Program-made: the position numbers and the translations under genes
In this document: positions 9,133 to 17,942 of the stretch, piece by piece
How the letters are laid out: every line of letters begins with the position of its first letter
How positions within the stretch are numbered: position 1 is the stretch's first letter
The notes under the pieces: generated by a model
Told to the model about the DNA's origin: nothing
The model's database searches: none
What the model saw: only the letters and a program-made list of their open reading frames with translations
Assembly (NCBI RefSeq): GCF_010993965.1
Contig: NZ_WIXM01000006.1
Location: forward strand, 4,529 to 68,528
DNA from: Gracilibacillus sp. YIM 98692
GTDB lineage: Bacteria > Bacillota > Bacilli > Bacillales > Amphibacillaceae
DNA length: 64,000 nt
Direction: 5' to 3'

Positions 9133-9325
9133 CTACACCAGCTATGCTTATACTGCAAGATGTAATGATTGGGTGATTAAATTATGTGCCTTTTAAATAA
9201 CGCTGTTCCTATCTTGTGTACTTAAAAATTTAAACAGTCTACTTTACTTTGATGTTTTTTTCACAAGCATTCAATTCTATACTAAAGCACAGTTTTAATG
9301 TACATAATAGCTACCAGGTCTCTAG
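9133..9325. other. Intergenic stretch, nothing identified
   Basis: AT-rich DNA between the frameshifted small gene and the 306-bp element. I see no coding frame, repeat or hairpin of note. Confidence 0.4.
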
Positions 9326-9631
9326 AAACCCGCTCCTTTTTGACAATTAACTGGTTCAATTGAGACTTAGAATAGCGAGTCTTTCAGATGGGAAATTAGC
9401 AAGCTAATTCTGACTTCCTTTTAGTTGTTGTTATACCAGCTATAACATGCTATTCAGCCCCTTTCACTATCGACATACGTACACGATTTTATGTGTTAAT
9501 TTCTATACTAAATCAGCAAAAATATTGATATTGCAACAAATATAGCAGTACGAATTGTACTGCTATATCATATGTTATTTTATTTTTTCTCCCCACGCAC
9601 AACCAGTTAATTTGACAATAGGAGCGGGTTT
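9326..9631. mobile_element. MITE-like element with 29-bp terminal inverted repeats
   Basis: The left end (9326-9354, AAACCCGCTCCT and on to AATTAACTGG) matches the reverse complement of the right end (9603-9631) at 24 of 29 bases. The 306-bp interior has no coding frame. It contains a strong hairpin, TATAGCAGTAC/GTACTGCTATA, at about 9541-9567. These are the marks of a non-autonomous miniature transposon. I see no clear target duplication, so its class is unknown. A lone copy of the outer 12 bases occurs at 5462-5473. Confidence 0.6.
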
Positions 9632-9809
9632 TTTAAATTGGATTACTTGCTTTATAAATGACAAAAGAATAAAAGTAAGCACATTTTCAAAATCAGGCAG
9701 TAGAACTTAAACTAACTTCCCATAATATTAGGATTATTGAGTACATACTCTTTAAAATGAAGATTAATAAATGTAAAATAATGTATAGATAACAAGAGAG
9801 GTGTTCGAT

Positions 9810-12800
9810 TTGGAAACAAACTTTGCTATTGAAAAGGCCAAAAACTTTTTTGAGTATTTACTCGAATTAAATAATCTGGTTGGAAAAGTAACTAGAGATT
9901 ATAGAGAATTCGAAAAGAATTGGCATATTGAAGAGTTTGCTGATTTAAACGGTTGTTATTTATACGAAGATTGCCATAATGAAGAAAGTATTTTTGAAAT
10001 ACATAGGCCAAATATAACTGAAAAGGATAAACAACCTCCAAGACCACCTGATTTGATTAAAGAGTGGATTGATTTTAATTTCTTGAATGAAAACTCTAAG
10101 CCATCTTTTATTAAAGAAAAGTTATTCATAAATGATGAAGACGAAGTAACAGAATATTTTTTAGATAGTGAAGAGCGAAAATCAAATTATACAGGGTGGA
10201 TCTCTGAATGGAGCAAATGGTCTGAGTTTTTAAAGGAAAAAAAACAAGTACTAAAAATATATGAAGAATTCTTTGAACTAATTTCTAGATTAGAAAAGGA
10301 AGGGGAGTCACTAGAATTTATTTTAGGAAGTGGACTTTTGTGTTGGCAACATCCAGATGCAAAGGTAGGATCAATACGATCACCACTTTTAACCTCTAAA
10401 TTGGAACTTGATCTAAATGCCGAAAAAGGGGTTATTTCAGCTAGGCTAGTGGATAAAACAATAAAGATCGAACGGGAAATATTCACAGGAGTTCACTTAC
10501 CAAATATAAATCAATTTTATAAGCTCTTTAGAAATCTTGATTCTAGGGATATTAATGAAGATCTAACTGATTTCTATACTCAATTTATTCATTTACTTGA
10601 TGCAAACGGGAAGTTCGTAGATGAACCAAAAACAATTAAAACAAATGAGGATCCTATAATATATAATTTTTCTTTGTTCTCATTAAGAAGTAAAAATGTA
10701 AGAGTGCTAAGAGAAGATCTACAGCAAATTATTTCTGGTATTTCAGACGGTTACTTAGAACTGACGGATACCGTATCTGCGATAGTCGGAGATGAAATCA
10801 AATCTAAACAAAGAGACGAAAATAAATTAAGTGAGAATAAAACCGTTGTAGCGGATAACAGTTTGTATTTTCCTTTGGAATCAAATGAACAACAAAAAGA
10901 GATTATTAACAGAATCGAACGTCATCATGGAGTTACTGTTCAAGGACCACCTGGAACTGGTAAGACACATACAATAGCAAATTTAGTGTCTCATTTTTTA
11001 TCAGAAGGTAAAAAAGTTTTGATTACAAGTCAAAAAGAAAGCCCTTTAAAAGTCTTAAAAAATAAAATCCCAAAAGAAATCAGAGATTTATGTGTTCCTG
11101 TTTTGGGTGGAGGCAGAGAATCTCTTCAAGAGATAGAACAATCTATTCGTTCGATAGGGGAAAAATTAGGCGAGCTAGATGTTCAAAATCTACAAGTTGA
11201 AATTCAACGGAATAAAGAATACCTAGATAAAAGTAAACGAACAGAAGCACAGTTGAAAAATCAACTTAAAGATTATGCAGAAAAAGAGGGTGATGAACTT
11301 CATTATAAAGGAGAAAAACTATATAAATATGATGTTGCAAAACGTTTAGCAGAATCGAAAATTGATTATTCTTGGTTACATGATGATATTGATATGAAAG
11401 AGAATTTCCCATTAAATGAAACTGAGTTCAAAGAACTCTGGAAAATTAGGGGAGAATTAAGAGTAGAATACTTACCTCTAAAAGATCAAATGCTGCCTGA
11501 CGTAGATACTCATATAAAAAATAAAGTGTCATTCAGTTCGTTCATAGAAAATGGTAATGATTTACTACAGTTTAATAAGATTGGTCAGGAAGTGTTTTTA
11601 AAATACGACCTTCCAAAAGATGAGAACTTTCTAAAATCCCTTTTAGCTGACATTAGGGGAATTTTAGGTATGGCTGCAATCTTAAATAACAAGAGCTATG
11701 ATGCAATTATTGAAGACTGTAAAGCTGGAGGAATTCGTGAAGAACGGTGGCGGAATTTATTAAATGATATGGAGTCTTCAAAGCAAAAACTATTTGGACT
11801 TTATAATAACCTTGTTACACACAAGATTAGTTTACCTGATAAATACTTTTCATTAGTAAAAGAAGATTTAAAAATTGCAAAAGAAAGGTTAGATAGTGGT
11901 AAAAAACCTAATCTAGTCTTTAACCTCTTTAAAGGAAAGCAAGCTAAGTATCTATTTGAGGATCCTGTCTTAAATGACAAGCCATTAAAAAGCTCTGAAG
12001 ATGTAATCCCAATAAACGAATATATTGAGTATGAAGAATTAAAGAATGAAACAGCTCGTGTATTCAATGGAAACATGGACGAAATCGGACACTCGATTAT
12101 TGAAGAAACAGAGAAAAGGTTTCCTCATCTTTTGGAAGAACGATTATATGAACTTAAACTAATAACAAAAGCTGTAGATGCTATCGATGCATTAACTGAG
12201 AAGTTAAAACCATATAAATTTAATAATGTTGATTATTACTCAACAGACGTGAATAAACAATTAATAGTTGAAGTTGAAAATGCCATCAAACACCTAGAGT
12301 TTGAAAATTGGAATGAGAACTTTGTGAATGAACTTCAATACCTAAAAGAGTTGAATTCAAAAGAAAATGTGCATCCAATTCTCCAAGATTTAATCTATGC
12401 TTATGAAAAGAAAGATACATCAGAATGGGGAAAATTGTTAAATCATCTTCAAAACTTACATCAAGCAAAAGAGGTTGTATATAGATTTTATGAATTACTT
12501 GAAAAAATAGCAAAATTGCTACCTTTCACTAGTAAATCTATAGAAATGATAGTTGGAGAACAGGTGGATTTACCTGAACAACATGAGGATGCTTTTGAAT
12601 TAAGAAAACTACAAACTTGGTTAGATGAAACGAAAGATATGAACATTACTCTTTTAAAGAAACAAATTGAAGAAGAGCACAAAAAGCAAAAAAGGCTAAT
12701 TCGTGAAATTGTTAGTGCATCTACTTGGAAGAACCAAGTGGAGAGAATTACTAATGAGGAGAAAAGGGCTTTATCCGCTTGGAAAACGTATATAAAACGT

Positions 12801-14621
12801 TTTGGTAAAGGTGGAGGGAAATATGCTCATGTTCATCTTCAGGGTGCAAGAGAAGAAATGAAAACAGCTCAAAGCGCTATTCCTGTTTGGATCATGCCTG
12901 TAAATCAAGTTTTAGAGAATTTCCCAGTAGCAAATGAAAAGTTTGATGTCATTATCTTTGACGAAAGCAGTCAATGTGATTTATTCTCTATTAATGTTTT
13001 ATTACGTGGAAAGAAGACAATTGTAGTAGGGGATGACGAACAAATTAGCCCTCAAGCAATTGGAACAAATCTTGAAGATGTATATGAGTTGGTACGTCGT
13101 CATTTAAAAGGCATTCCAAATGCCAACTTGTTTGATGGGAATATCTCATTATATGAAATTGCAGAACAGACATTCCCAAAAGAAGGAAAGCTAATGTTGA
13201 GAGAACATTTCAGATGCGTACCCGAAATTATTCAATTTTCCAATGACCTTAGTTATGGTGGTGAAATGATACCACTACGGCTACCATTAGAAGAAGAGAA
13301 AATAGATCCGCCAGTAACTGCAATCAAGGTCCAAGATGGATACAATGATGAAAAGGATAAAGATTTAAATGTTGCTGAAGTTGATTCAATTGTATCAGAC
13401 ATGGTTGAGATGGTAGATAATCCAAAGTACGCAGATCAAACATTTGGGGTTATAACTTTACAAGGGCAAAAGCAGCATAAACTTCTTGAAACAAAGATAA
13501 GAGAAAAAATAGGAGACAAGGAATTTGTAAACAGAAAAGTAATTTGTGGGAATCCTTATACTCTCCAAGGTGACGAAAGAGATATCATCTTTCTCTCGAT
13601 GGTAGTTGCGCCAAATCGTAATTTCAGAGCTTTAACTAAGCCGTCAGAAAAACAAAGATTTAATGTTGCAGCAAGTCGTGCTAAAAATCAAATGAGGCTT
13701 TATCATTCAGTCGACTTAGAAGAGTTAAGTTCATCTGATTTACGTTATCGTTTATTAAGTTACTGCAAAAATCCAACTAGAATTAATGAAGAAATTGAAA
13801 ACTTAGAGGAGAAATGTGATTCTCCTTTTGAAATTGATGTTCTTCGCATGATTCTCGCTAGAGGTTATCGTGTAACACCACAAGTTGAAGTTGGTCGATA
13901 TAGAATTGACCTTGTAATAGAGGGGTTACGTGACAGATTAGCTGTTGAATGCGATGGTGAAAAATGGCATGGACCTGAAAAGTTTGAAGAAGATATGCAA
14001 TGTCAGGAGTCATTAGAAAGAGCAGGCTGGAAATTCTGGAGAATTAGAGGAAGAGAGTTTTATTTTGACCGGATAAAGGCGATGGAAAGTCTTTGGAAAG
14101 AGCTTACTAACATGGGAATAGACCCTGTATATTCAACTTCAACATTAAAAAACAATAACAATACTCAGAGACAGACATCAACTTTAAAAGTGGCCAAAAT
14201 GCAAGAGGATAAAAGAAAACAGTCGTCACTATTAAGTAAAGATAATGATGCTAATATAGAGAAAGATAACAAGTGTAGAACAAATGTTGGGGTTCAATCG
14301 GAGTTATTTGATTCATCTATGGAAGAATTCCACCAACAAATTAATTTATTTGAAGATATTATTGATGTAGAAAATGAAAGTTCACACCAAACAACAGATA
14401 ATAATTCTAATGATGATTCCCTTTATAATTTTTTGGTAAATAAAGGTTTATACGTAATTGATCAAAGGGAAAAAGGAGGAAGTCTTTGGGTTATTGGTGG
14501 AAGTGAACTGAAACCATTAATGAGTGAACTCGCACGAAAGAATATTCAATTTACCTTTGCACAAAGTGGAAGTCGATCTACTAAACGAAAACCTGGTTGG
14601 TATTCAAAATATAGAGGATAA
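9810..14621 (+). CDS. Giant SF1 helicase fused to a DUF559/Vsr-like nuclease (Hhe-like)
   Basis: TTG 9810 is preferred because AGAGGTG lies 6 bases upstream; the GTG at 9801 has no spacing. The product has about 1,603 residues. An N-terminal region of about 370 residues is unrecognised. Walker A GPPGTGKTHTIANL lies near 380, then about 660 residues with charged coiled-coil stretches. Walker B IIFDESSQCD is near 1050, followed by VVGDDEQISPQAIG, LREHFRCVPEII, GDERDIIFLSMV and RFNVAASRAKNQ. These are AAA_11/AAA_12-type SF1 helicase motifs. A PD-(D/E)XK nuclease at about 1340-1440 (GRYRIDLVIEG, LAVECDGEKWHG) is of the MTES_1575/DUF559 type. The last 65 residues form a separate domain (KGLYVIDQREKGGSLWVIGG). 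Helicase-nuclease proteins such as Hhe defend against phage. Fragmented neighbours contrast with this long intact frame. Confidence 0.85.
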   Translation: METNFAIEKAKNFFEYLLELNNLVGKVTRDYREFEKNWHIEEFADLNGCYLYEDCHNEESIFEIHRPNITEKDKQPPRPPDLIKEWIDFNFLNENSKPSFIKEKLFINDEDEVTEYFLDSEERKSNYTGWISEWSKWSEFLKEKKQVLKIYEEFFELISRLEKEGESLEFILGSGLLCWQHPDAKVGSIRSPLLTSKLELDLNAEKGVISARLVDKTIKIEREIFTGVHLPNINQFYKLFRNLDSRDINEDLTDFYTQFIHLLDANGKFVDEPKTIKTNEDPIIYNFSLFSLRSKNVRVLREDLQQIISGISDGYLELTDTVSAIVGDEIKSKQRDENKLSENKTVVADNSLYFPLESNEQQKEIINRIERHHGVTVQGPPGTGKTHTIANLVSHFLSEGKKVLITSQKESPLKVLKNKIPKEIRDLCVPVLGGGRESLQEIEQSIRSIGEKLGELDVQNLQVEIQRNKEYLDKSKRTEAQLKNQLKDYAEKEGDELHYKGEKLYKYDVAKRLAESKIDYSWLHDDIDMKENFPLNETEFKELWKIRGELRVEYLPLKDQMLPDVDTHIKNKVSFSSFIENGNDLLQFNKIGQEVFLKYDLPKDENFLKSLLADIRGILGMAAILNNKSYDAIIEDCKAGGIREERWRNLLNDMESSKQKLFGLYNNLVTHKISLPDKYFSLVKEDLKIAKERLDSGKKPNLVFNLFKGKQAKYLFEDPVLNDKPLKSSEDVIPINEYIEYEELKNETARVFNGNMDEIGHSIIEETEKRFPHLLEERLYELKLITKAVDAIDALTEKLKPYKFNNVDYYSTDVNKQLIVEVENAIKHLEFENWNENFVNELQYLKELNSKENVHPILQDLIYAYEKKDTSEWGKLLNHLQNLHQAKEVVYRFYELLEKIAKLLPFTSKSIEMIVGEQVDLPEQHEDAFELRKLQTWLDETKDMNITLLKKQIEEEHKKQKRLIREIVSASTWKNQVERITNEEKRALSAWKTYIKRFGKGGGKYAHVHLQGAREEMKTAQSAIPVWIMPVNQVLENFPVANEKFDVIIFDESSQCDLFSINVLLRGKKTIVVGDDEQISPQAIGTNLEDVYELVRRHLKGIPNANLFDGNISLYEIAEQTFPKEGKLMLREHFRCVPEIIQFSNDLSYGGEMIPLRLPLEEEKIDPPVTAIKVQDGYNDEKDKDLNVAEVDSIVSDMVEMVDNPKYADQTFGVITLQGQKQHKLLETKIREKIGDKEFVNRKVICGNPYTLQGDERDIIFLSMVVAPNRNFRALTKPSEKQRFNVAASRAKNQMRLYHSVDLEELSSSDLRYRLLSYCKNPTRINEEIENLEEKCDSPFEIDVLRMILARGYRVTPQVEVGRYRIDLVIEGLRDRLAVECDGEKWHGPEKFEEDMQCQESLERAGWKFWRIRGREFYFDRIKAMESLWKELTNMGIDPVYSTSTLKNNNNTQRQTSTLKVAKMQEDKRKQSSLLSKDNDANIEKDNKCRTNVGVQSELFDSSMEEFHQQINLFEDIIDVENESSHQTTDNNSNDDSLYNFLVNKGLYVIDQREKGGSLWVIGGSELKPLMSELARKNIQFTFAQSGSRSTKRKPGWYSKYRG

Positions 14622-14627
14622 ATATAT

Positions 14628-14678
14628 CCCCTTGAGAGCAAGTATATTTTTTATACAAAATCTTGAGGGGATAATTTC
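14628..14678. terminator. Hairpin after the helicase-nuclease gene
   Basis: ATCCCCT and AGGGGAT form the outer stem, with an inner AAGTATA/TATAC stem in the loop. It lies within 50 bp of the helicase stop and likely ends its transcript. Confidence 0.55.
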
Positions 14679-14771
14679 ATTGTATAATTATTAGAAGTTT
14701 TATTTATTAAATGAATTACTGAAACAATGGATTTAATAAAAAATAACCATTGGCAAAATGAGGTGATAAAA

Positions 14772-15604
14772 TTGCTTACAATTGAAGAATATGTTGCGCG
14801 AAGAAAAAAAGAAGACAAGATAGATGAATTTAATGTAGAAGAACGAAATGAAAATATGAGATTGTGTGTTAATTATGTTTTCGAATACTTTAATAACTAT
14901 TTAAACATTACAGAGGCTGAAGAAAAAACTGCATTAAAAGATGAAAAACTGGAAAAGTACCGAAACAACTTAAGGATTATGACCCTGAAATAATTGAGTG
15001 GTTGACTGATATTTATTCAAAGTATGGCAAACAAATAAATAAAAACATAGGAAATATTTTAAAAGCAGATGAATTTTTTTATTTATATAGCTCTGATAAA
15101 GAGTTCAGGTCATTGTCATACGACTGCTATTCAAAATTAATCAAAAAGCTACCTTTTATAAAAGACCAAACTGAAATGTTATTTTTATTTATAAAGGATT
15201 ATCACCGAGTAATGAGTCAAAAAGGAATGGAAAATGATGATTTTTTTATTTCTGATGAAATAAGTGAATGGATCCAACGAACTTGGAAAAAGTATCAGGT
15301 TAATTTAAATAAATTCGCGTTCCATTGGGTGAATTTTTTTTGGGAAAATGACCATTTGTGGCCAGCTTCTCATAGGAGAAAGAGTAATACTAACTATAGG
15401 AAATATGATTACGATATTAAAAAAAATAATTTATTTAACCTGGATTCCCTTTATAGAAAAATGCCAAAGAGGTCATATACCAAGGGGAGAAAACAAGAGT
15501 TTGAGATTTTGATGATGTATTATTGGATTCATGATATAGAAGGTGATGAAAATTACTGGCAGGAATACTTAGAAAAGACATTACCTTATCTTAATTCAAA
15601 ATAA
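14772..15604 (+). pseudogene. Frameshifted unknown gene next to the helicase-nuclease
   Basis: TTG 14772 follows GAGGTG with 6-base spacing. Frame one reads MLTIEEYVARRKKEDKIDEF and so on to EKYRNN, and stops at 14993. Frame two is open from before 14960 and reads KQLKDYDPEIIEWLTDIYSK, then the body to LPYLNSK at 15604, with no start of its own. Joining at about 14958-14966 gives one protein of about 277 residues, helical and charged with several Trp/Tyr-rich stretches (FAFHWVNFFWEND). No known domain seen. It lies 150 bp downstream of the helicase on the same strand and may have been its partner. A lost base, or a sequencing error, explains the break. Confidence 0.6.
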
Positions 15605-15795
15605 AAATCATATATTCAATTGTGAAACGTTGCTGGTTGAAGTTGATGAAATACTAAAACCGATTCTTTTATTAGGATAACTCAATTTGTATGGGAATAT
15701 ATAGTTGATATACTATTGGAAAGATTTATAATTACATTAGAGTAATACAGTTTATTTAGAGAGGGATACTTATAGAGCGGGATATTGTTAGCCAA

Positions 15796-16794
15796 GTGAA
15801 TGAGGTAAAGGTGAATGCATTAAAAACTGAATTTAAAGAGTATTTAAATAAAAAGTTTAGTCATCTTAAAGATAAAAGTGTCATTGTAAGTGATGCATTT
15901 TATCTCAATAGATACGATATTGGAATTAGTTTATGGGAAGCTCTTAATAGTGAAAAGTCAATGAACCTTTGCCGAGAACTACTAGTAGATTATTTTACAA
16001 ACGTACATAAAGTGAAAAATCCTTCCAGTAATTCTTCCGTATATATGAGATCTATGAAAATATTAAAAGATTTTATAGATAAAACATATGGAAGCGTAAC
16101 ATTATATATAGAGAGTGAATTAGCTAATTATAACACACACGCGTCAAGTTTCTAGAGAAATAATCGAGAAAGAAACAGAAACGAAAAGAGTATATACACC
16201 AATAGCCGCCGAAGATATTCTTCCCCCTTCTCATACAGAGATCAAAAAGTATTTACATGTCTGGGACAATTTAGAGCATTCTTCCGTACAGGAAAGTGCC
16301 CTTGAAAAATTATTTTTAAGAACTTATCCAAAGAATGATGACATTAATGATGTACTAATAAAAGTATCTGTTTTAAATGACTTTTACAGTACCAATATAT
16401 TCTCACCATTCAATGTTGCAAAACACATCGTTTATTTGAGTATCGACGATAGACTTTATAAAGGGGATGTAACGCTTGTAGACAAAGTTGCTAGAGTACA
16501 AATGGATAATGGAAAAGTAAAGAACTTTTATTCTTTTGCTACCAAATACTGCAGCCACCATAAACCTCTTGAATTTCCTATTTACAATAGCTATGTTGAT
16601 AAAGTTCTTCGTTATTTCAGGAATGTAGACAAGTTCTATCATTTCAAAAACGATGATTTAAAAAATATAAAGAGTTTAAAAACATTCTTTTAGAATTTAG
16701 AGCATTTTATAAGCTTGAACCATACAACTTGAAGGATATTGACAAATACTTATGGCTATTAGGAAAAGAAAAGTTCCCTAATAAATATAATTAA
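15796..16794 (+). pseudogene. Unknown gene with two frameshifts
   Basis: The frame opens at GTG 15796 or 15811 and stops at 16153-16155. The reading continues in the next frame from about 16142 (TRQVSREIIEKETETKRVYT and on), with NFYSFATKYCSHHKPLEFPI and YNSYVDKVLRYFRN. It shifts again in an A-run near 16666 and ends with LEPYNLKDIDKYLWLLGKEK at TAA 16792-16794. The intact protein would have about 330 residues. The F-ATKYCS-H-P---PIY-S-VDK core recalls a conserved family of uncharacterised bacterial proteins, with a vague likeness to HhH DNA glycosylase cores. I cannot assign a function. Confidence 0.55.
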
Positions 16795-17005
16795 GCACTA
16801 ATTAAACCAATAATAGCGAAATTTTTGAGTATAAGAAACATATATGATACGAAAATGATATTGAGGAAATCTTTTGTGTTTTGGGTATATTCTTGGGTAA
16901 CTTACATCTTATTAAATGGATACTTATGGTAATATATAGATATGACTTCAGAATATTTTTCATAGATTTGAAATTAGTAAAATGTTAGAGAGAGGAAAGT
17001 AACTA

Positions 17006-17650
17006 ATGTCTCAAGAACTATTTTATATTTTATCTCTAATTATTACATTTAGTTCTGTAATAGTCGCAATAGTAACTTTAAGGGAAAACATAACAACTAA
17101 AAAAGCATCAGTGAAACCTCTATTGAACCCAAGTAGAATTGATAAGTTTAATAGCGATGATAATTTGTTTTCGTGTAATTTTGAATATCCTATTTCAGAG
17201 GAGTTAGGTGCAACTGCTCTGGTCCACTTTGGCATAAAAAATATTGGCAAAGGACCAGCAAAAAATGTCCATGTTCTGTCTTTTCAGACTGATGGGGATG
17301 ATCTTGAAAACTTTAGAGTTGGAAGTAATTCAATTAGTATACCAGAGGGCGGTTCAATTCCATTTGTTATAAGAGTTGGAAAGAAGGATGAAACAGATTA
17401 TTATTTCGGCACTTACAATACAACGATCTATTATGAAGACATTTTTAATAATGGTTTTTATTTGAGTATCCGACTTTGGATTCAACAGTCTGGAGTTACA
17501 GTCATTGAGTATGATGATTCTAAGGAACCTGAATGGCGTGACTTTTCAAGTGTTGTTTCTAGAGAAGTAGAGTCTCATGGATATTTTGAGATGTTAAAGT
17601 TAGAAAAAACGTTGCAGCAAAATGATTCAAATCCCGATAAATATTCCTGA
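17006..17650 (+). CDS. Membrane-anchored beta-sandwich protein
   Basis: The 214-residue product starts at ATG 17006, with AGAGAGG about 10 bases upstream. Residues 5-25 (LFYILSLIITFSSVIVAIVT) form one membrane segment. The rest, about residues 55-170, alternates strands (ALVHFGIKNIGKGPAKNVHV, GSIPFVIRVG, TTIYYEDIFNNGFYLSIRLW) like an Ig-type or CARDB-like fold. Such one-TM beta-sandwich proteins are common in islands as sensors or scaffolds, but this role is inferred. It stands alone, intact, with an inverted repeat downstream. Confidence 0.6.
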   Translation: MSQELFYILSLIITFSSVIVAIVTLRENITTKKASVKPLLNPSRIDKFNSDDNLFSCNFEYPISEELGATALVHFGIKNIGKGPAKNVHVLSFQTDGDDLENFRVGSNSISIPEGGSIPFVIRVGKKDETDYYFGTYNTTIYYEDIFNNGFYLSIRLWIQQSGVTVIEYDDSKEPEWRDFSSVVSREVESHGYFEMLKLEKTLQQNDSNPDKYS

Positions 17651-17704
17651 TTATAGGTATAAATTTATTTAAAGAAAATCCAGTAATAAAAGTTAGTCAA
17701 TAAC

Positions 17705-17736
17705 AAGACGTTTTAATTGAATTTAATCAAACGCCT
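17705..17736. terminator. Inverted repeat after the beta-sandwich gene
   Basis: AAGACGTTT pairs with AAACGCCTT with one mismatch, 54 bp after the stop at 17650. No T-run follows, so it is a weak terminator candidate. Confidence 0.4.
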
Positions 17737-17899
17737 TCTGAAAATACAAGAACTTATTCATTTCTGTTTTTATATAAACTTTTTAGTTGTATTTTCAGTT
17801 CCTTTTTACATAGTTAAATGATGAATATTTTGTTGTTATAGTTATAGCGTATAATGTACTTTAACATTAGTTTACATAAGTTTACATAATCTTTCGAAG

Positions 17900-17938
17900 C
17901 GGCTTAAACCTTGATATGATAGGGTTGAGCCGTTTTTT
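17900..17938 (+). terminator. Terminator immediately before the truncated S-layer gene
   Basis: CGGCTTAAACC and GGTTGAGCCG form a stem followed by TTTTTTG. The nominal ATG of the S-layer frame (17916) lies inside the loop, so transcription entering from the left would stop here. Confidence 0.75.
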
Positions 17939-17942
17939 GATT

